Shown here piece by piece: positions 14,067 to 17,339 of a stretch of DNA of 17,339 nucleotides. The position numbers and the translations under genes are program-made. Source of the DNA: JBDTMC01 sp039934475. GTDB lineage: Bacteria; Acidobacteriota; Terriglobia; Bryobacterales; Bryobacteraceae. Position 1 is the first letter of the stretch, and every line of letters starts with the position of its first letter. The notes beneath the pieces are model-generated. The model was not told the origin of the DNA, did not search any database, and saw nothing but the letters and a program-made list of their open reading frames with translations. The stretch is from contig JBDTMC010000127.1 in NCBI GenBank assembly GCA_039934475.1, positions 1-17,339 of the forward strand. Reading direction: 5' to 3'.

Positions 14067-15287
14067 ATGAACGTTGCGCTTGGGGTTGGCGGAGGCATCG
14101 CCGCGTATAAGGCCGCGGAAGTGGCGCGGGCGATGATGGAGCACGGCATCACCGTGCAGGTTGTAATGACGGAAGCGGCTCAGGAGTTCGTCCGCCCGCT
14201 GACCTTCGCCGCCCTTACCAACAACAAAGTAATCACCGACCTTTTCGGCAGCAACAGCTCCGAAGAGACCCTTTCCAGTGCGGTTGAGCATATTCGCGTC
14301 GCTCAAGACAATCAAATCCTCGTAGTAGCGCCCGCAACGGCTGACCTACTGGCAAAATTTGCCACAGGCATTGCCGATAATTTCCTCACCACCATGTACT
14401 TGGCCTTTACCGGCAAGGTGATTCTGGCACCCGCGATGAACACAAACATGTGGAATCATCCAGCAACGCGGGAGAACGTGGAAACGCTGCGGGCTCGCGG
14501 CCACGTCATTATCGAGCCCGATGCCGGCTTGCTCGCTTGCGGCACTTCCGGGCCTGGCCGGCTGGCAGAACCGAGGCATATTGCCGATGTAGTGCGCCAC
14601 CACGCCCAGGAAATGCACGACCTCTCCGGCGAGACGGTACTAATCAGCGCCGGACCGACGCAGGAACCACTGGATCCCGTACGCTTCATCTCCAACCGTT
14701 CCAGCGGCAAGATGGGCTATGCCCTCGCCGAAGCAGCTGCGGCCCGTGGCGCGCGCGTTCTGCTGGTCTCCGGTCCCGTTAATCTGGAAGAACCGTATGG
14801 TGTGGAGGTGATCCACATCCGCACCGCCCGCGATATGCGCTTGGCGGTGATGGAACATCTGGCCGAATCCACCATCATCATCAAAGCCGCCGCCGTCGCC
14901 GACTACCACCTTACGGACGTACCGCAGCAGAAGCGGAAAAAGACCCCGGCCCGAATGTCGCTGGATCTCGATCCCACGCCGGACATCCTCGCTGAACTCG
15001 GTCAAAACAAAGGGGATCGACTGCTGATCGGCTTTGCCGCAGAGACCGAGAACCTGGTTGCCGAAGCGCGCCGCAAGATGGAATCCAAGAACTGCGACAT
15101 GGTGGTGGGCAACCTCGTCTCGCCGGAGCAGACAGGCATCGGGTTTGAAGCCGACCACAACGAAGTATTGCTGGCGCTCCGTACGGGTGAAACCATTCAG
15201 GTGCCGCGCGCCCTCAAGCGCGATGTGGCCGATCGAATCCTCGATGAGGCCCTCCGCCTGCGCCTCACCCTCCATGTGGCCCAATGA
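14067..15287 (+). CDS. coaBC: Bifunctional phosphopantothenoylcysteine decarboxylase / phosphopantothenate-cysteine ligase
   Basis: This 406-residue fusion makes 4'-phosphopantetheine for coenzyme A. The flavin-dependent CoaC half (1 to about 185) has GVGGGIAAYKA (6-16), catalytic H75, the PAMNTNMW substrate motif (122-129, N125) and C158 in LACGTSG; these positions equal the known Escherichia coli residues. The CoaB ligase half (about 188 onward) has ISAGPTQEPLDPVRFISNRS (193-212), the KAAAVADY strand and the basic KRKKTP loop. It starts 7 bases after rpoZ, with GAAGAGA further upstream as a modest ribosome site. Its stop overlaps the next start as ATGA. Confidence 0.95.
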   Translation: MNVALGVGGGIAAYKAAEVARAMMEHGITVQVVMTEAAQEFVRPLTFAALTNNKVITDLFGSNSSEETLSSAVEHIRVAQDNQILVVAPATADLLAKFATGIADNFLTTMYLAFTGKVILAPAMNTNMWNHPATRENVETLRARGHVIIEPDAGLLACGTSGPGRLAEPRHIADVVRHHAQEMHDLSGETVLISAGPTQEPLDPVRFISNRSSGKMGYALAEAAAARGARVLLVSGPVNLEEPYGVEVIHIRTARDMRLAVMEHLAESTIIIKAAAVADYHLTDVPQQKRKKTPARMSLDLDPTPDILAELGQNKGDRLLIGFAAETENLVAEARRKMESKNCDMVVGNLVSPEQTGIGFEADHNEVLLALRTGETIQVPRALKRDVADRILDEALRLRLTLHVAQ

Positions 15288-16054
15288 ACCCCGAAGAGAT
15301 TCGACGCCAGCTCCTCTTTTATAAGGACCTCGGCATCAAAACCGTCTACCGCCGAGAGACTCCCGCACTGCCAGTCGACCCCCCGGCCAACCTATCTTCT
15401 ATTCCGGTAGAATTTGTGAAACCACCCAAATCCGAGCCTGTCGCCGACCTCTTGCCTGTGCTGCCCAGCCTTGCTCCGGAAAACGACTCCTTTGAGCGCA
15501 TCATCGCCGACATGGGAGACTGCCGCCGGTGCCGCCTCCACGAAGCGCGGCACTCTATAGTTTTTGGTTCAGGAAATCCGGAGGCGCGGTTGGTTTTCGT
15601 TGGCGAAGGTCCAGGAGCGGATGAAGACGCTTCGGGCCTGCCATTCGTCGGGCGTGCCGGCCAACTTCTGACGCAGATGATTGAAAACACGGCGTCTAAA
15701 GAGGGAATTTCCATTAAAAGGCCCGATGTCTACATCTGCAACGTGGTGAAGTGCCGCCCGCCAGACAACCGTACACCGCTGCCGGATGAGATGGAGATCT
15801 GCGGGCAGTTCCTGTTCCGACAACTGTCGGTTTTGAAGCCGAAGGCGATCTGCGCTCTTGGGGGAACCGCGGCGAAAGCGGTGCTCGGCACCAAAGAGGG
15901 GGTCACCAAGCTCCGCGGTAAATGGCACAAGTGGTCGGAATACCCGGTAATGGTCACCTATCACCCCTCGTTCCTCCTGCGCCCCTACAACCAAGATGCC
16001 AAGCGCGAAGCCTGGGAAGACCTGAAGAAGGTGCTTCACTATGTCTATGATTGA
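15284..16054 (+). CDS. Family 4 uracil-DNA glycosylase (iron-sulfur type)
   Basis: This 256-residue repair enzyme removes uracil from DNA. The four cluster cysteines are C80 and C83 (CRRC), then C157 and C173 (16 apart), which is the spacing of the 4Fe-4S site in thermophilic family 4 enzymes. The catalytic motif A is GEGPGADED (108-116), and motif B is HPSFLLR (227-233). Residues 1 to about 70 form an extra N-terminal part: a short helix (EEIRRQLLFYKDLGI) and a Pro-rich linker of unknown purpose. The ATG overlaps the coaBC stop. Its own end overlaps tmk by 14 bases, so removal of uracil and supply of thymidine nucleotides are encoded back to back. Confidence 0.92.
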   Translation: MNPEEIRRQLLFYKDLGIKTVYRRETPALPVDPPANLSSIPVEFVKPPKSEPVADLLPVLPSLAPENDSFERIIADMGDCRRCRLHEARHSIVFGSGNPEARLVFVGEGPGADEDASGLPFVGRAGQLLTQMIENTASKEGISIKRPDVYICNVVKCRPPDNRTPLPDEMEICGQFLFRQLSVLKPKAICALGGTAAKAVLGTKEGVTKLRGKWHKWSEYPVMVTYHPSFLLRPYNQDAKREAWEDLKKVLHYVYD

Positions 16055-16721
16055 GCGCGGGCTTTTTTTCTCCTTTGAAGGGATGGACGGCAGCGGGAAA
16101 TCCACGCAGCTCCCGCTTCTGGTCCAGCACTTGGAGGCCGAAGGCTACCCCGTTTTAGTGACCGTGGAACCGGGCGGAACGGAGATCGGCAAGCAGATTC
16201 GGCGCATTCTGTTGGACTCCCGCAACCAGGAACTTCGCCCCACTGCGGAGCTGCTGCTTTATTTTGCCGCTCGGGCGCAGAATGTTGACGAATTGATCAT
16301 GCCAGCGCTAGCTGAGGGCACGATTGTTATCGCCGATCGCTTTACGGATTCCACACTCGCCTATCAGGGAGTCGCCCGTGGCCTTGGGGCCGATGTCGTC
16401 CGCCAGCTTGATCGCGTGGCCTGCCGCGGCCTTAAGCCCGACTTCACGTTCTGCATCGACATTGACCTCGAAACCAGCCTCGCCCGCGCCCACGCCCGGA
16501 ATCGCAATCTGGCGGCCGGTAATGGTGGTATTAGCGAAACCCGCATCGATGAGGAAAACCTGGACTTTCATCGCAAGGTCCGGGATGCCTACCATGCGTT
16601 GGCCGCATCGGAGCCAGACCGGGTCCACCTGATCAATGGCGGCGCTTCGATAAACGAGGTGGCAGCCCGCATCTGGACCGCCGCCCAACCGGCTCTGGCT
16701 AAACTTCAACGCCATGTTTGA
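16041..16721 (+). CDS. tmk: Thymidylate kinase
   Basis: This 226-residue kinase turns dTMP into dTDP. The P-loop is FEGMDGSGKSTQ (12-23), followed by TVEPGGT (41-47), the ADRFTDS substrate motif (98-104) and SxAYQG-like TLAYQG (105-110). The lid region spans about residues 145-175 (RAHARNRNLAAGNG onward) and is Arg-rich. The ATG at 16041 is preceded by GAAGAAGG; a second ATG six bases later is also possible. It overlaps the uracil-DNA glycosylase upstream and the delta' gene downstream. Placement just before holB is common in bacteria. Confidence 0.94.
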   Translation: MSMIERGLFFSFEGMDGSGKSTQLPLLVQHLEAEGYPVLVTVEPGGTEIGKQIRRILLDSRNQELRPTAELLLYFAARAQNVDELIMPALAEGTIVIADRFTDSTLAYQGVARGLGADVVRQLDRVACRGLKPDFTFCIDIDLETSLARAHARNRNLAAGNGGISETRIDEENLDFHRKVRDAYHALAASEPDRVHLINGGASINEVAARIWTAAQPALAKLQRHV

Positions 16722-17339
16722 CGATTATTACGGTAACGAGGCACTGCAGGAACAACTCGCCGGCATGATCACAGGCGACAAGATTCCTCAAACCCTCCTC
16801 CTCGCGGGACCCGAAGGTGTTGGGAAGGCTACGCTGGCCCGCCGGTTCGCGGCCCGTCTGCTCGGCCATCCTGAACTGATCGAGAAAGACGACCTCAACC
16901 GCGAAGAGAACCGTACCATCATCGCGGACCGCGAGAAACTGGCTGCCGACAAACGCGGTGAGGATCCGCTCCTCTTTGCTTCGCACACGGATTTCGTGAC
17001 GTTTCCACCGGAAGGCCCGCTGCGCCAGCTCTCCATCCAGCAGATGCGTCTGTTAAAAGAGCGCGGGCAATACAAACCCGACCGCGGCCGTTACCGCGTC
17101 TTTCTCATTGACCATATCGACCGCGCGAACGAGCAAGCGGCCAACTCCCTTCTGAAGACACTGGAAGAACCGCCGGAGCACCTGATTCTAATCATGACGG
17201 CTGAAAATCCGTACGATCTTCTGCCCACAATCCGCTCCCGCGCTGTCCAATTTCTGCTTGGCCGCCTCACCGACGACGCGATGCGAACCTTCGTCGCCCG
17301 CCGTCAGCTTGACCGGCCAGAACGTCGCGTGCCGCTGGC
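16714..17339 (+). CDS. holB: DNA polymerase III delta' subunit, N-terminal part (cut by window end)
   Basis: The frame runs from an ATG at 16714, inside the end of tmk, to the window edge, giving 208 residues. It opens with the AAA+ clamp-loader fold: YYGNEALQEQLAGMI, then QTLLLAGPEGVGKATLARRF (26-45) and the family signature NSLLKTLEEPPEHLILIMTA. The P-loop ends GKAT rather than GKT/S, the Walker B is LIDHID, and the zinc-knuckle cysteines usual in delta' and tau are missing. The arginine-finger motif reads IRSRA instead of SRC. These losses fit a structural, non-ATPase delta' role in the loader. The C-terminal collar domain is outside the window. Confidence 0.87.
   Translation, partial: MFDDYYGNEALQEQLAGMITGDKIPQTLLLAGPEGVGKATLARRFAARLLGHPELIEKDDLNREENRTIIADREKLAADKRGEDPLLFASHTDFVTFPPEGPLRQLSIQQMRLLKERGQYKPDRGRYRVFLIDHIDRANEQAANSLLKTLEEPPEHLILIMTAENPYDLLPTIRSRAVQFLLGRLTDDAMRTFVARRQLDRPERRVPL

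Noticed and set aside
14640..15284. A 214-residue minus-strand open frame
   Set aside because: It is the reverse of the CoaB ligase half, which has complete catalytic motifs on the plus strand.

Overview
The window is 17.3 kb of GC-rich, gene-dense bacterial chromosome with no tRNA, rRNA, CRISPR array, insertion sequence or phage gene that I can see. The gene content suggests an Acidobacteriota member, perhaps of the Solibacter/Bryobacter group: a sialidase/BNR-type tail followed by a secreted DinB-like protein, and a long chain containing rpoZ and coaBC. It is at least a Gram-negative-type, respiring soil bacterium, because it has MsbA, a family 9 glycosyltransferase and a quinol NO reductase. 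The taxonomic call is inference.

Region 1 (1-1186, + strand) holds the end of a large secreted BNR/sialidase-like protein and a secreted DinB-like protein. Region 2 (1229-7327, - strand) is a directon read right to left: an ALDH7-type aldehyde dehydrogenase, an unusual protein with an ECF-sigma-like front and a zinc-finger anti-sigma motif at the back, a Crp/Fnr-family regulator, the iron-sulfur repair protein RIC (ScdA/YtfE) and a quinol-oxidising nitric oxide reductase. The last two form a nitric-oxide defence unit. Just upstream of RIC is a Crp/Fnr-type palindrome placed for activation at -41.5 of a plausible -10 box. No nitrite reductase or N2O reductase is in view, so detoxification is more likely than full denitrification.

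Region 3 (7414-9292, + strand) holds two tandem paralogues of a secreted, SurA-N-like protein that I cannot assign to a named family. Their first 54 residues and their C-termini are nearly the same, even at synonymous sites near the start, while the middle has diverged strongly. Both start regions carry the same 15-bp inverted repeat.

Region 4 (9342-17339, + strand) is one tightly packed, mostly overlapping gene chain: Trm112-like small zinc protein, family 9 glycosyltransferase, MsbA lipid flippase, YicC endoribonuclease, guanylate kinase, RNA polymerase omega, CoaBC, family 4 uracil-DNA glycosylase, thymidylate kinase and the start of DNA polymerase III delta' (cut by the window end). It couples lipopolysaccharide export with nucleotide supply, transcription, coenzyme A synthesis and uracil-free DNA replication. 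An extended -10 promoter lies just before it.

No stretch longer than 300 bases lacks a gene. The largest gaps are 8254-8425, 7328-7413 and 4242-4316.
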